From NCBI GenBank assembly GCA_017607445.1, contig JAEVHH010000007.1:1116001-1180000 (forward strand): a DNA stretch of 64,000 nucleotides, in the 5' to 3' direction. Under the pieces are notes generated by a model. The model saw only the letters and a program-made list of their open reading frames with translations, was not told where the DNA came from and made no database searches. The stretch comes from Histoplasma ohiense (taxonomy: Eukaryota > Ascomycota > Eurotiomycetes > Onygenales > Ajellomycetaceae). Of this stretch, positions 1 through 11,404 are shown piece after piece. Position numbers and translations under genes: made by a program. Positions within the stretch are counted from its first letter, which is position 1. Every line of letters starts with the position of its first letter.

Positions 1-1659
1 GTTTTTTTTTGAGAGAAACAATATTCTAGCTCCCATCCCGAGGTCCCCTTCATGTCGATGTTTACTAGCTTGACGTCTCCGCCACCCCGGTGTCTTCTCT
101 ATTCTTAGCTCCGCAAACACTCAGGCTTCTTCATCATTGCCGTTCAATCTCTGGTAGCGCTTTCAATCCATGGTTTTCGGGCTAGCCCGACACCTCCAGT
201 CCGTCCGGTGAAGGGAATGGTTGCGGGAAGAGATCCTGGCACATCTCCTCGTGTCGTCAAGAGTGGGGACATCCCCGCGTCGGGGAATTGGGTAAGATTC
301 CGGTGGCGTCGTCCATTTAGCAAAACCCGCTCGACTCAGTCGTCCAAATAATAATCAACATGGGGAAACAGTTTGTAGCTGTCTGGGCTGGTGCGTTAAC
401 AATTTCTGTCCGCCTGTCCGACTAGGTCTGGTAGGTAGCTAAAGCCTGTTTTCTTGCGTTGTTCATGGTAGGGATAGAAAATCCAAATGCTTGTGGACAG
501 CTGACAGTGCGCACGCGTAGTCAGGAAACATATAACCGGTTAGCTGGTCATAAAGGATGGGTGCTAAGAGGCTCGATAAACAGTATACAGAGGATTTAGT
601 CGTCCAAAAGCCACTGTAGCAGCTGGGATTTTGAGGGTATAATCATAAAAGTCTTCTCTGAACCGGCTTCGATTCGTTCAGCCATATGTTTTGTCCTGGT
701 CACATGGAATTGGCATCTGGATATAGTGGTCTTTAATACATCCAATCCTCAGGTTTCAGGAGACGGCCATCAACAAAGGCAGTCACAAATTCATCAAGTC
801 GGGAGGATAGTGTTAGCGAATTGCAGGAAACAGGCTGGGGCAAGCAGTTATCAACATACTGTACTAGGCTATAAGCATTGGCAAACACCCACTACTCTTC
901 TGCCATAAAAGGGCACCATGATTGATTGTGGTGGGGGTTGCTTGCCAATATTTATCGCCTGGCGCTGTATATTGTTGAGGTGCGAAAACGTGGGCCGTTC
1001 TGGTCCTGCAATATCTGGAATGCCGGGGAACTCTTGTCCGGTAACTTATATCTCCATTTAATGGTCCTTAGTTAGAATGGCCATTAGTTTTCCGATTATC
1101 AGTCTTAATATTTACTATAAGCAGATATCTTTCATGGATCCTGCGTCTAGTTTCCTTCAGCTTCTTCGGAACGAAGACGCAACTGACCACGGCTGGATGC
1201 TATAAGAATTGGGGTTGAAAACGGCGAGATGCCGGATTTTGGCAGGCGTTGGCCAGGTTCTTCTCTTTCGGAATCATTCTCAGGGCTGGCGATAGTTGTC
1301 TTCTTCAGTCTCTTTTCCATCCAGGCTAATTGAGCAAGATATTGAATTTCCATTCCCGCTGGTTGAGGTGCCATTCGGGGAAGATTGGTGACGCTGATGC
1401 CGCCTCCATCTGTCAACCCCTCAAACATGGTTGGCGGACTGCGGACTGCGGGCTGCAGTCAGTGATACTCCAACCTCAAGGCTACATCGGGCCTTGGGGC
1501 TTCAACCAGAGGTCCTGTGTTCCCAACTAGTTTCGTCCTAGCATCAGTTGGCTGATTCTTTGGATGGATGGGATGTCGTTGAAAATTGCAGGTCCGAACG
1601 ATCGCGAATGCCAAAGCGGACATATTGATTCACGGGGCCACACGGCTGCAACATCAAGC
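1..1659. other. Gene-free stretch before the tRNA
   Basis: I find no supported gene here. Open frames are short (under 100 codons), lack plausible splice continuation and do not read like a known family. The left window edge may lie in the flank of a gene outside the window. Confidence 0.5.
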
Positions 1660-1747
1660 GCCGGGCTAGCTCAATCGGTAGAGCGTGCGGCTCTTATGTC
1701 ACCCTCATGTGACCGCAAGGCTGCGGGTTCGACCCCCGCGTTCGGCT
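1660..1747 (+). tRNA. tRNA-Lys (anticodon CTT) with a short intron
   Basis: The sequence folds as a full cloverleaf. The acceptor stem starts GCCGGGC at 1660 and pairs with GTTCGGC at 1740-1746, with T at 1747 as discriminator. The D arm has the A-box core TAGCTCAATCGG, the anticodon stem is TGCGG/CCGCA, and the T arm is GCGGG/CCCGC with the B-box GGTTCGACCCC. The loop reads CTCTTA, so the anticodon is CTT (Lys). About 15 extra bases lie directly after position 37, the canonical site of eukaryotic nuclear tRNA introns, so the precursor needs the tRNA splicing endonuclease. The exact splice points could shift by a base. Confidence 0.93.
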
Positions 1748-2803
1748 ATGTTTTATTTTTCTTTTCTCCTTTTTTTCTTCTTTTTTGATTTATTTCTTTC
1801 GTCTTTACTTACAACGTCATTAAAGTTACAATTAATCCCCCTTGTTTTCTTGAGGAGTATGCGGTAAAATATTGCTGGATTGATTGTATCGGAGTTATTC
1901 CAATTCAACACAGAAGCCTTTTGCCGCAAACCCCCAAACGTCTACCACCACAACCTATTTGAACTAACGTGGAGGTCCTGCAGGCTGCAGGACAAGGTCA
2001 AAGCATTGCACCTTAGGCTGCAGATTATGCATAGCTGTCCCGTCCAATGGATTGGAAACGTGCACCGCCGCCATTTTCCTATCCGCCGTGAACCACTCCA
2101 CAAATTCATCATCTATTCCGCCCCTGAATGCTCAAGGAACTAGAGCGCAGTGATGCCGCCATGCTATGTCTTTGACCTGTGGAGGGTTCTGATCCTCTCT
2201 GCCTGTCTTGTTGGTACAGCCTGGTTGGAGGTTGCCACGAAAGAATAAGGCACGCTTAACTCGGTCTGGGGCAAGAAATGGAAACGTCATATACATTATT
2301 CGTGCCCTAGGGAAAACTTTTCTCGAACTCCTGACTTCCACGAGCAAGCCTCATATGCGCCCGGGTTCATTTGCGCTTGACCCGCTGACGAAACATTCGA
2401 AAGCTGACAGATGGTCCCCTTTGTTTGGCTTGGCAGTCCCTGAGAGGTTATCACGTCAGGCATGTCAACCGAGCAGCGGCTTTCTGTTCAGAATGATGGG
2501 AAGAGCTGCATGCTCGATGTCCAAAACGCATCAATACTCGCAGGTATCGCCTTTTGTTTCGTCAAGGGATATAGAGTATGGTATTGGGAGATACCAATAC
2601 TCCTAATCCAGCACAACTTGTTTCGACCTGTTAACCATCTTCGATTTCAGCAAGTATCACCAAAGCTATGCGCAGCCGGTGGATCGCTCGTCTTCCTGAT
2701 TATCATATTGCAGCGCAGATTCAGTGTGACGTATGAGCCACCTCGCCAGTTGTTTGGGTTTCTTTTGTGAAGTTAACCCAGAGGGAATAATAGCTGGTTC
2801 ATC
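1748..2803. other. Gene-free stretch between tRNA and the next gene
   Basis: No convincing coding region. A T-rich segment follows the tRNA. Short open frames at about 2200-2770 overlap each other in several frames without codon bias and look random. The part near 2700-2803 is the likely promoter and leader of the following gene. Confidence 0.45.
1750..1765 (+). terminator. RNA polymerase III T-tract terminator of tRNA-Lys
   Basis: Runs of T (TTTT then TTTTT) start three bases after the discriminator base of the tRNA. This is the usual Pol III stop signal and supports the tRNA being a transcribed unit. Confidence 0.75.
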
Positions 2804-5182
2804 ATGAGTTTTGGGTTTTCTCCTTCAGATGTCTTCAAGCTAGTCGAAATATGCCATTATATCGTCGTCAATTGCCGACACGGGCCCACAAGCGCCGCGC
2901 AGGCTATCATCGGGCTTCAGGAAGACGTTCTGGAATTTGAGGATTTACTAAGACGTTTCCAACATGCTCTCGAAGAGACGGACGAAGTCTCTTGTATCGA
3001 GCTCCGCGGGGTGGAAAATACGTTAAGAGAATGCCGAGAACACCTGGAAAAGTATTCGGCTTTACAACAGCGGTTTTCAGGAAACGACCATCTTCAACCA
3101 CGCAGACCGCGACTGAGTATTCGCAGATCAAGGGAGATTTTGGACAAATCCAAAAATGCGACTCGCATAGGAGGGGAGGTTGTCAGGCACTTGGCGTGGG
3201 GAGAGAAGGATATTATAGCTTTGCAGGAAAGAATCGAGCGGCATCAGCGATCACTGGGATTATATCTCACTGTACTCGAAAGGTTCGGGCTGTGTTATTT
3301 GCCGCGGGCTTCTTGGAGATTTGAGATTCTGACAAGTGTTTAGGGAGAAAACAGTTGGCATCAAAAATCGATTGACGAGCATGGAAAAGATGATTGCGGA
3401 GTTGCGTACAGAGGCAATGCCAATGCCAAGCAACTTTCCAGCACACTTGGATCGGGGCGTTTCCTTTTCATTCCCGATCGACACAGGTATCACCTACGCG
3501 ACCGACAGATATCACGCAATTCTGGCAGCCGTCGAACGTCAGAGGGAATTTGCCATGTTGGAAAGAAGCCGTGCGGAGGCTGGTGAGGACGAGGAGTGGG
3601 AGGCCATATGCGGCCAGCTTGATCTTTTCCACCGGAGGGTCCTCAACGCTATAGAACGAAAGGCAAACTTGTCGGCTCAACAGAGAAATGGATCATGGCC
3701 TTCCCACTTTGAACTCAATAAGGCTCTACTTTCCAGAAGTACGATTGAGTCTTCCTTGAAAAGGTCTTCTACAGAAAACGACGTGTGCTACTATGAATCA
3801 ACAAGTCCACTTCCTCCCCTATATGAGGAAAGCGGATATCGGTTTGAAACCGGATCAACAACATCTACAGCAACTCGATCAGCGTCACCCTTGCCTTCGG
3901 TATTTTCATTTAACCCGCCTTCGCGAACTGCAACTACAAGCTCTGTTGACAGCATAGATCCTTTGATGGTTAACTCTAATGTCCCGCCCATGAAACGCAG
4001 GCCCTCATCCACTACCCGTCAAGAAAAATGGAAATACGAACATAAGCTCCAGCCGACCTCTCCTATTTCGCCATCGAGTGAAACGGAACCATCGCATCGT
4101 CCTAGTTTTGCGTCATCCAACGAATCGGGGGGACAAAGAAATTGGAAACCTGTAAAGTTAGATGGTTGGGTGAAAGTGTATGTTGTCCAATTACCCTTGC
4201 TACGGCGATTAACTAATTCCATTTCCATTCGGTAGTCTTTGGGATAACTGTACCTCCCCAGTCTACTGTACACTCGAAACAGGCCACCGCAGCGATGGCC
4301 GTTTGTACGCTATTAAAGCAGTTGATCTCCAGGATCCCCTGCGAGAACTCCCCATCATAAAATGTTCGGGTAACACTATCTGAGTCCGATCAGTATAGGA
4401 ACTTGGACTGAAATGATTATTAGTATCATCAGCCGAGAAACGGCCGATCCCCCACACGGAGCCGCCAGGCCCACGGGATGACCCTGAAGAAGCTCTTCGC
4501 GTTTACTTCGTTAAACCTCCATCCATGAAGCGGGGAGAAGCAAGAGTTCAGTATTTCTTTGAGAACCAAAAAGGTCTGCTTGATACTGTGATCGGCTTTG
4601 TAATTCATTCCATATTGACTAACATCTCAACTCTTTTTTTTTTCTTTTTCTTGGTAGATCACTTCGGTTTCCAGAGCTTGGTCTATGACAGGAAATTGAT
4701 TTTGGCTACTGTTATACAAAAGATGTCCTCTGCTCAGGGAAAGGAATCAGACCGACAGTACATCCGGCTATGGGAATCTGCGTCACCTGGACATCCCCGA
4801 TCTCTGCTTTATTTCGCTACTGCGAGATCCCATAGGAAGTATATCGAAATTGACGGTATTTAATCCTGTTGGTGAGAATCATGAAGAACCAAGGTTCTCT
4901 CGCTGACCGTTGTTTTAGAAAAAGAAATTATGCCCACCTACAAAATTTCATCACGAAACAATGTTCTTGAGCTAAAGCTTCTCTCTCCAATGCAGAATTT
5001 GAAAATTACATTTACATCTCCTGCAGGTAAGTAACCGTCCACAGCTTAATCCTGAGACAAAAAAAAAAAAAGTGTTTGAGTCTCATACTACTTGTGAAGC
5101 TGATATTTCGACGTTCCCCATAGATCTCCAGGATTTTATCCATGCCCTGTTTGCCGTGCGCCCCATGCCAAGGAATACTTGA
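2804..5182 (+). CDS. Unknown 653-residue protein, 7 exons
   Basis: I do not recognise the family. Exons by splice signals and phase: 2804-3282, 3344-4177, 4236-4369, 4424-4573, 4658-4855, 4919-5026, 5124-5182; they sum to exactly 654 codons with stop. The first ~190 residues are predicted helical (Leu-, Glu- and Arg-rich) and resemble the helical N-terminal regions of fungal signalling or STAND-type proteins, but no nucleotide-binding motif follows. Residues ~290-440 are Ser/Thr/Pro-rich and probably disordered. The C-terminal ~200 residues look folded, with alternating hydrophobic stretches. They contain the segment WVKVLWDNCTSPVYC and a final LQDFIHALF helix, loosely like a PH-type fold; this is a guess. 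The donor of intron 4 (GTCTGC at 4574) is weak, the others are good. Confidence 0.72.
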
Positions 5183-5695
5183 CAAGTTCAGGGATCCTCT
5201 GATGTGGCTTTTTTAGCCTTGACCCTTGCAACCTCGTGGTTGTTTCTGGCCCTCTGTATGGGCCTAGAAATCCTGACAGTTCCCCAATGTTTAGTCCTTC
5301 GACAACCTCCTATTTTTGAATTTTTTTAAGATCATACGGAGGTGGAAATTTGCCTAATTCTCCCAGTTCCGTTGAGGTTTGGGGCTTGGACTTCTCTCAC
5401 CTTTACCATCTGACACCATGAAACCGAACTTCCCCCATAGGCATCACAGATGAGATATACTCTGGAACATTCAACCTTGGCCAAACGGCTCGGTTTTACA
5501 CCGGGCTCCCTGCTACGCGTTTGTGGCAGCTATATCTAATAGCTCCATGCAAGAATAAGACCCGCTCGCGCCCTCTTCGACCGAACAACAGCTTTTCGCT
5601 ATGAATCCTTCCCGATGTACTTTAGCTCCGCACGCTCCTTTCGATGGACTTGCGGTCATCTTCAAATCCTATTCTTGAAGACATAATTGCCAGTG
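5183..5695. other. Intergenic, promoter side of the phosphate transporter
   Basis: No gene seen. It links the 3' end of the unknown gene to the start of the phosphate symporter on the same strand. A CCAAT/TATA-type core could not be placed with confidence. Confidence 0.45.
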
Positions 5696-7874
5696 ATGAA
5701 ATTCCCTATCGGTTTCCAGGTCAAGAATCGTACAGTTAACTTTAATCATATTCCGGTGTGTGACCGAACCAGAAAGCTATTATTTGGGCTCAATTGATAC
5801 ATTCATTCTGATAGGACCTTCATCTCAGACGCCGTCGAGTTTTTGACGAGCTTGATGCCACCCACTTTCAGGGTCTGGTTGTGTTCGTTGCCGGTGTAGG
5901 CTTTTTCACGGATGGATATGATGTATGTGATGCCAACTGGAATACATTCGTCTAGCAACAGTAAATAACTGACACTTCATAACCACTTGACAGATTTTCG
6001 CAGTGGGGATCATAATCCCCATGCTTTCTCATGTCTACTGGCACGGAGCGATGCCCACAACAATCGAAACTGCAATGCGCACTGCCACCCTCGTTGGAAC
6101 CATTATTGGCCAATATGTATTCGGTGTTCTGGCGGACCTTTATGGTCGGCGCAAAATGTACGGGCTTGAACTGCTCGTTGTTATCGTCGCGACAGTCGGA
6201 GTGGCAATGGCTTCGGATGGCGCGTCGAAATCAATGAATCTTGTAGGATGGTTGATATCCTGGAGGTTCCTAATGGGGATTGGGATTGGTGGGGACTATC
6301 CTCTGAGCGCAGTGATAACGTCTGAGTTCGCTCCTACTAAGTCTCGTGCTCGGATGATTGCCACCGTTTTCTTCATGCAGCCGTGCGGATATCTCGTTGC
6401 CACGTTAGTCGCTCTTTTTGCTATCTTGGCGAACAAGAATGGACTCCCGACCAATATACCGACAGATGTCGACAGCATCGTATCATGTACTGATGACGAA
6501 TTATGTCGACGGACAATAGATAGAATTTGGCGCTGGGTGATAGGGGCGGGAGCTATACCGGCAGCGATCGCCATACTTTTCCGAATTAGCATCCCCGAGT
6601 CTCCCAGATATACAATGGAAGTTCTGAATCGTCCAGACGAGGCACTAGAAGATGTTAATGAAATGGGGTGGAAACGAGCAGTCCGCACTCCTCAACGTGC
6701 ACTCGATCTTGAGCTGCAAACTTCAGACTCAAGAAATCTTGCCGGAAATATCCCCAGTACGACCTTGGAGGGGATCTCGAAGCGAACAACCAACCAAGAA
6801 GCCGCCAATAATAACAAGAATAAAAGTTGTTCTAACGTCTCTGAAATGACCGAACACCAGATTCTCGGCGACCTTGGCGGAAATGCGCGCAGTGGATCAA
6901 TACCCAGTCCGAACGTTCCTCCTCCCATCTCAGGAGCAAGCTCTATCACCACAATTGATGAGCCCGATAGCCGACCTGCAGAGGGCGATGACGATTCAGA
7001 TATTGGCGAGGAGAAACCAAGCGAGTGGGAAAGATTCTACACTGGTTTTGTAGAACACTTCTTCATTAAAGGGCATTGGCCCACTTTACTTGGCACGTCC
7101 CTTTCCTGGGCTTGCTTCGATTTCGCCTACTATGCGCTTGGCCCGAATTCCTACAAAGTAATCTCTAAAATCTTCAACGAAAAACCCCTGGAATTCACGC
7201 GAGAACCTGGGGGGCCTCCTCTTCCTCTCCCAACTCGTAGCATCTACACCGACCTCGTCGAAAACTCGTGGCACTCGCTAATAATTGTCTCCATCGGCTC
7301 CATGATCGGCGGCCTGGGCATGATCAAGCTGACAAAATGCATCTCCCCACGCACAATACAGCTGTTTGGCTTCCTGGTCCTAACAGCCATCCTCATCGCC
7401 ATTGGCATCAGTTTTGAAACAGTGAGCCGTCACGCGTCCGTCCCACTTATCGCCTTTCTATACGTCCTCAGCCAGATATTCTTCGAGATTGGCCCAAATT
7501 TCACCACCTTCATGATCCCCGCTGAGCTTTTCCCCACCCGCTTCCGCTGCACTGCACACGGCATCTCCGCCGCAGCGGGCAAGATTGCGTCCGTGGTCGT
7601 GCAGGCGTTCGTTTCATACTCACCCATTGGGCCGTACCGATCTTCGGATCCCGGTGCAGAATGGCTGGGGTATGTGATTGTTATATTCGCGGCGTTTATG
7701 TTACTTGGGGCTGCGGTTACAAAGTGGCTGATTCCGGAGACGCGGGAGAGGGACGGATCAAATAAGCCGTTGGAACAATTGGAGGATGTGGTGAAGGTCA
7801 AAAGGCCGATCCGGTTTTCGTGTGTATCTGCGAGGAAAAGTGTCGGTGTTCCGGCCGATCAGTTGGGGGCCTAA
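5696..7874 (+). CDS. Pho84-type inorganic phosphate:H+ symporter (MFS)
   Basis: Product is a plasma-membrane transporter of the major facilitator superfamily, phosphate:H+ symporter family. Exons 5696-5755, 5815-5922 and 5994-7874 join in phase into 682 residues. Diagnostic stretches are GVGFFTDGYDIF (first membrane helix), GVLADLYGRRKMYG (MFS loop 2-3 motif), GIGGDYPLSAVITSEFA (helix 4, substrate region) and FPTRFRCTAHGISAAAGK (helix 11). Between helices 6 and 7 lies a long hydrophilic loop of ~150 residues, acidic and Ser/Asn-rich, longer than in yeast Pho84. The start ATG at 5696 gives a short cytosolic tail and is the only nearby in-phase choice with a good donor. Pho84 orthologues are usually induced by phosphate starvation, but I see no clear Pho4-type site cluster. 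A second substrate such as glycerophosphodiesters is possible. Confidence 0.9.
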
Positions 7875-8288
7875 TACTAAATATTAACTTTTTTGATGGC
7901 TTCTTTCTTGTCTTTGCCTGGCTTGGGGCAACCTTATTATCTTTTCCTTTGCTTGTGTCTGAGCGACGAAGTATCATGGCAATCAGAAATCATACTCGCT
8001 CTTTATAGCTTTCTTTATCACCTGCATATTAACTGCGCAGCTTTTTCATACATTTGTATCTACATAATTTTTCCGATCTGAGAGTCGATGGGATCGACTA
8101 TTCACATTTCAGAAAAGGTGGAGAGTCAGTATATATATGAAAAATATAAAAATAAATACAACAATACAACAATCGCGATCTGTACAGTTGAAAGTGGCTA
8201 ATGATAATGGGAGCAAACCACCCAAAAAAAAAAATAATAATAATAATGTCTGGGAATGTCGACTCCTAGCCAAGACCAGCCTGGCATT
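7875..8288. other. Convergent intergenic region
   Basis: It separates the 3' ends of the phosphate symporter (+) and the F-box locus (-). A-rich on the plus strand at 8130-8250 with AAT repeats. No gene. Confidence 0.5.
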
Positions 8289-9803
8289 TCACCCATTCCA
8301 CGTCTTCCTCAATTCTCTGAACCAAAGAGTATGCGTATCAACCAATTCAAACCCAATCCCAACTCCTGCACATAAATCCCGAAGCTCTTCAGTGGGGTCC
8401 AGAATTTCTGGAGGGATAACCGGCCCCGGCCCATCTAACGTCGTAATGCCGGGCTGATTCGTCTCGTAGATTCGGGAGAAAACCCCCTGAATTTTTAAAA
8501 CACTGAGCCGGGGTGTATATTGCGAGAGGTTGGGCGGCTCAACTAAATTCTTCAACTGTTTGAGGACACCGAGGTAGTGGCGTTTGGAAACATTGGCTAG
8601 TGTAAGCGACTGGATCGAAGCGAGGAGCATACGTGACAACCGTTGACGATTTTCCAGGTTCGAATGGTTGTTGTCTGAGTTGAGCTGCACGTCACTTCCT
8701 ATAAGATGTTCCGCTGATATGTACACTGATTTCAGGACGAGGTAGTCATCCATGGAACCGAAAGTCTCGTCGTCTGCCTGGTAAATCTGACCATTGAAAT
8801 GATAGTTATCATAGCTGAGCCAGAGACTTTCGAGACTGTGGCTGACATGGGTGAGAGGGCGGGCGAAGTCTTTTGGTAGGAAACTAGAGTCATATTCAAA
8901 GGAGTCGGCATGCTCGAATCGGAATGATCTGAGGTTCTTGCACACTTTAATTTGGCCAATCATGCCATTATTGGTACTGCATCTCGACATGTCTATTTCA
9001 GTCACGGTGGAAGTCGTGGGTTTGTCTTTTGAATATGCAATGCGGCCGTTGTCAACAATTTTAAGCTCTTCAAATGCATCTGTTTCTTCTTCTTCTTCTT
9101 CTTCTTCTTCTTCTTCTGGTGAGCAATGTGCAATTTGTTCGCCAGAAACCTTGCCCATAGATGGGAAGAAAAAGAAGGGCTCTAGCACTGCAGATTCCAG
9201 CGAGCTCTCGCTATCATACCATTTGGCGAACACATGGGAAAGGCGGGTCAATGCTGGTTGGGAATCAAATGGTGGGAACCTTATCGCCAGACGTTCGGCT
9301 AGTATGCGTGGGAAAAAAACAGCCATATGGGACAGACATGATTTATTCTTTCAAGTTAGGGAGAGAGAATAGCAGCAAGCCGATCCATGCATCTTCATTT
9401 GCAGCGGAAAGATGAGCCATGAATTTGGATAGCGCACGCTCGTCGCTGGCAGCGAAAAAGCCGTTGGACGGCGGCGTGGGCAAGGTCTTGGTCAAAGACC
9501 AACTCCGAATTGGACAACGGAAGGGTTTCTGGTAGATCATAGCTATTACCCTCATAATTGAGTTCCGTCGACCATTCATGTATCCCAAGAGTTTGAGTAC
9601 ATGATGGAAGCGTCTGGACGAGAGGAGTGATAATCTTGGCATGGGGGATCGTTCAGCTGGATATCATGGAAAACAATGGGAAGAAATATGTCAGAGAAGG
9701 CATGAGAGCACAAAGCAAGGTGTAACCGATGGATTGGGCGTCTGATATCCAGAGCAATTTGGAGTAACACTTCTGCGGGCAGGTCGCTGATGCTGAGAGG
9801 CAT
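8289..9803 (-). pseudogene. F-box protein gene with two frameshifts and a stop
   Basis: The N-terminus MPLSISDLPAEVLLQIALDI is a classic F-box (SCF ubiquitin-ligase adaptor), so the ancestral role was substrate recruitment to an E3 ligase. Exon 1 is 9601-9803; an intron at 9543-9600 (GTACTC...ATAG) leads in phase into a frame reading YDLPETLPLSNSELVF. That frame breaks at a run of five T near 9450 (one T too many to continue), resumes as AASDERALSKFMAHL and ...LLLFSLPNLKE, then meets TAA at 9343. The frame changes again at a run of seven T near 9315. The remaining ~340-codon frame (9326-8289) holds a poly-Glu stretch encoded by a TCT repeat. I read it as a pseudogene. Homopolymer errors in the assembly could explain the shifts but not the stop codon. 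Confidence 0.72.
9084..9117. repeat. (TCT)n microsatellite
   Basis: About eleven TCT units on the plus strand. On the minus strand they encode the poly-Glu run of the F-box locus. Length variation here would be in frame. Confidence 0.9.
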
Positions 9804-11404
9804 TTTCTTTTGGCACTTCCCCTCGTTTCGTGTTCTGAAGTCCTTCTATATCGATTCAGCCAAGAAGGAGGGTTGCCTAATTTCTCCTTGGCTTCCAGCC
9901 AGGTGGGGGCGTGTCGGTTGCAAGGCTGGTAGCTTCAAAACGGCCCCTCTGAAGCCAACACGGAGCTCCTTCTGGCTACTATTGAACCGAGCAGCGTCTT
10001 CTAGAAAACTTGGGGATCACGGCCGGGCTGTGAGAAAGTGAGTTGGAAGGCGGTTAGAAGGAGTTGGCCAGGCCCCTCCTCATGGGGAGCTATCCTCACA
10101 ACTTGTTTGGACGAATTAACACTGTTAGATCTTCCATCCCTCGGTGTTCGCGATAGCAAACAAGTTGACTTGATTCTGGGCATGTTGTTAGGGCTAGGGC
10201 TAGGGCTAGGGCTAGTGCTAACTAACCTCCCAAACGGGCAGGCCGAGAAACGACCTGTATACTAGGTATAGAAACTGGATCGTTCGGCTGAATGTAGATT
10301 TAAGAGCGTGGATGAATTGGACATCCAGTCCTTGTCAGAGAGTCAGCATTTTTCAGCAAACCTATTTCTGCTGTGGTGTTTGGGTCTTGTTTTGAGCCCA
10401 GTGCTTCCGGAACCGCCACCCCATGGTAGGTGATAAAGAGATCACACCCAGCTGGCGGTTGGGGGATGAGGGAGGTTTTGGATGAGGGGTTCGTTAAGCT
10501 TCAAACCCAGGGAAATGGCTGAATGGCTCAGTCGATGGATCTTTACGGATTTTTACATGGGTAAGAATGTTCGTTAACATCACGGCCCCATTCTCTAATC
10601 CGCAACTTTCTGCCCCATGGAACTCGAAGGTTAACACGTTCTTACGAAGCTAAATCATGGTTTCCCCGCATTTCGACGTCGTTGTGGGGGGATCAAGAGC
10701 CGAAACTTTAGCTGGGGGCTCCAATATCAGGACTGTGAAGTTTCAGGGTCTGTTAAGGTGCTGGCGACCCAAGGCACCATCAACTCTCGGTCGGATCATG
10801 ACGGGCAGTTAACTACCAGAAACGAATTGCTGTAGAAGTACCAAGTATCGGGCTTGTTTCTGCTTATGTTCACGCCATGTATCGACAATGTCTTTATTCT
10901 CAGCGTATCAGGCTTTGGTGACAACACCAACAACCGCAACTCCACAACAACTCGAACTAACACGCCGTTCAAATCCAAGGCCTCCAAAGGGCAGACATAT
11001 ACGAAACCCGGCATGGAGCTTTTTACCGCCATAATTGCCGAGAAAGGAAACGAATCATCCCCGTACGAACTTGTAACTTTGAACCTCCATGTTCCCGATG
11101 CGGGGATTGCGGAACTTGTGATATCCAAGGCAGAGATCCCTGAACCGCTTCCGTTCGTATACTCGCGGAGTTGCTACCAAAGATCGAAGCCGACAGGCAT
11201 ATATAAGAGTCTGGGAACCCCGCAGCAGCTGCCTTTGGCTTCTGTGAGAAATCGCGTACTCTGGTATCTCCTCACAGGTGTTTCCTCTTATCACTCCACG
11301 ACGGGGATCTATCTGTCTTAAACACGCCCCTTTTTGATAAGGCTGCATTGCTCTTTACTATTTACTACACCTTTTAGCCAACAGGTCAAATTCACTCTGC
11401 AGCC
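9804..11404. other. Long intergenic region before formamidase
   Basis: No supported gene over 1.6 kb. It holds a telomere-like repeat at 10188-10215. Short open frames at 10800-11350 overlap on both strands and show no homology I recognise; they probably belong to the promoter or leader of the formamidase gene. A TATA-like TATATAAG at about 11200 is a possible core promoter. Confidence 0.45.
10188..10215. repeat. Interstitial telomere-like TAGGGC repeat
   Basis: One TTAGGG followed by a tandem of TAGGGC units (TTAGGGC then TAGGGC three times). The unit is one base away from the fungal telomere repeat TTAGGG. It is short and internal. Confidence 0.7.

Noticed and set aside
10854..11321. 155-codon frame upstream of formamidase
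   Set aside because: Overlapped by open frames on the other strand, no recognisable homology, and it sits in the expected promoter.
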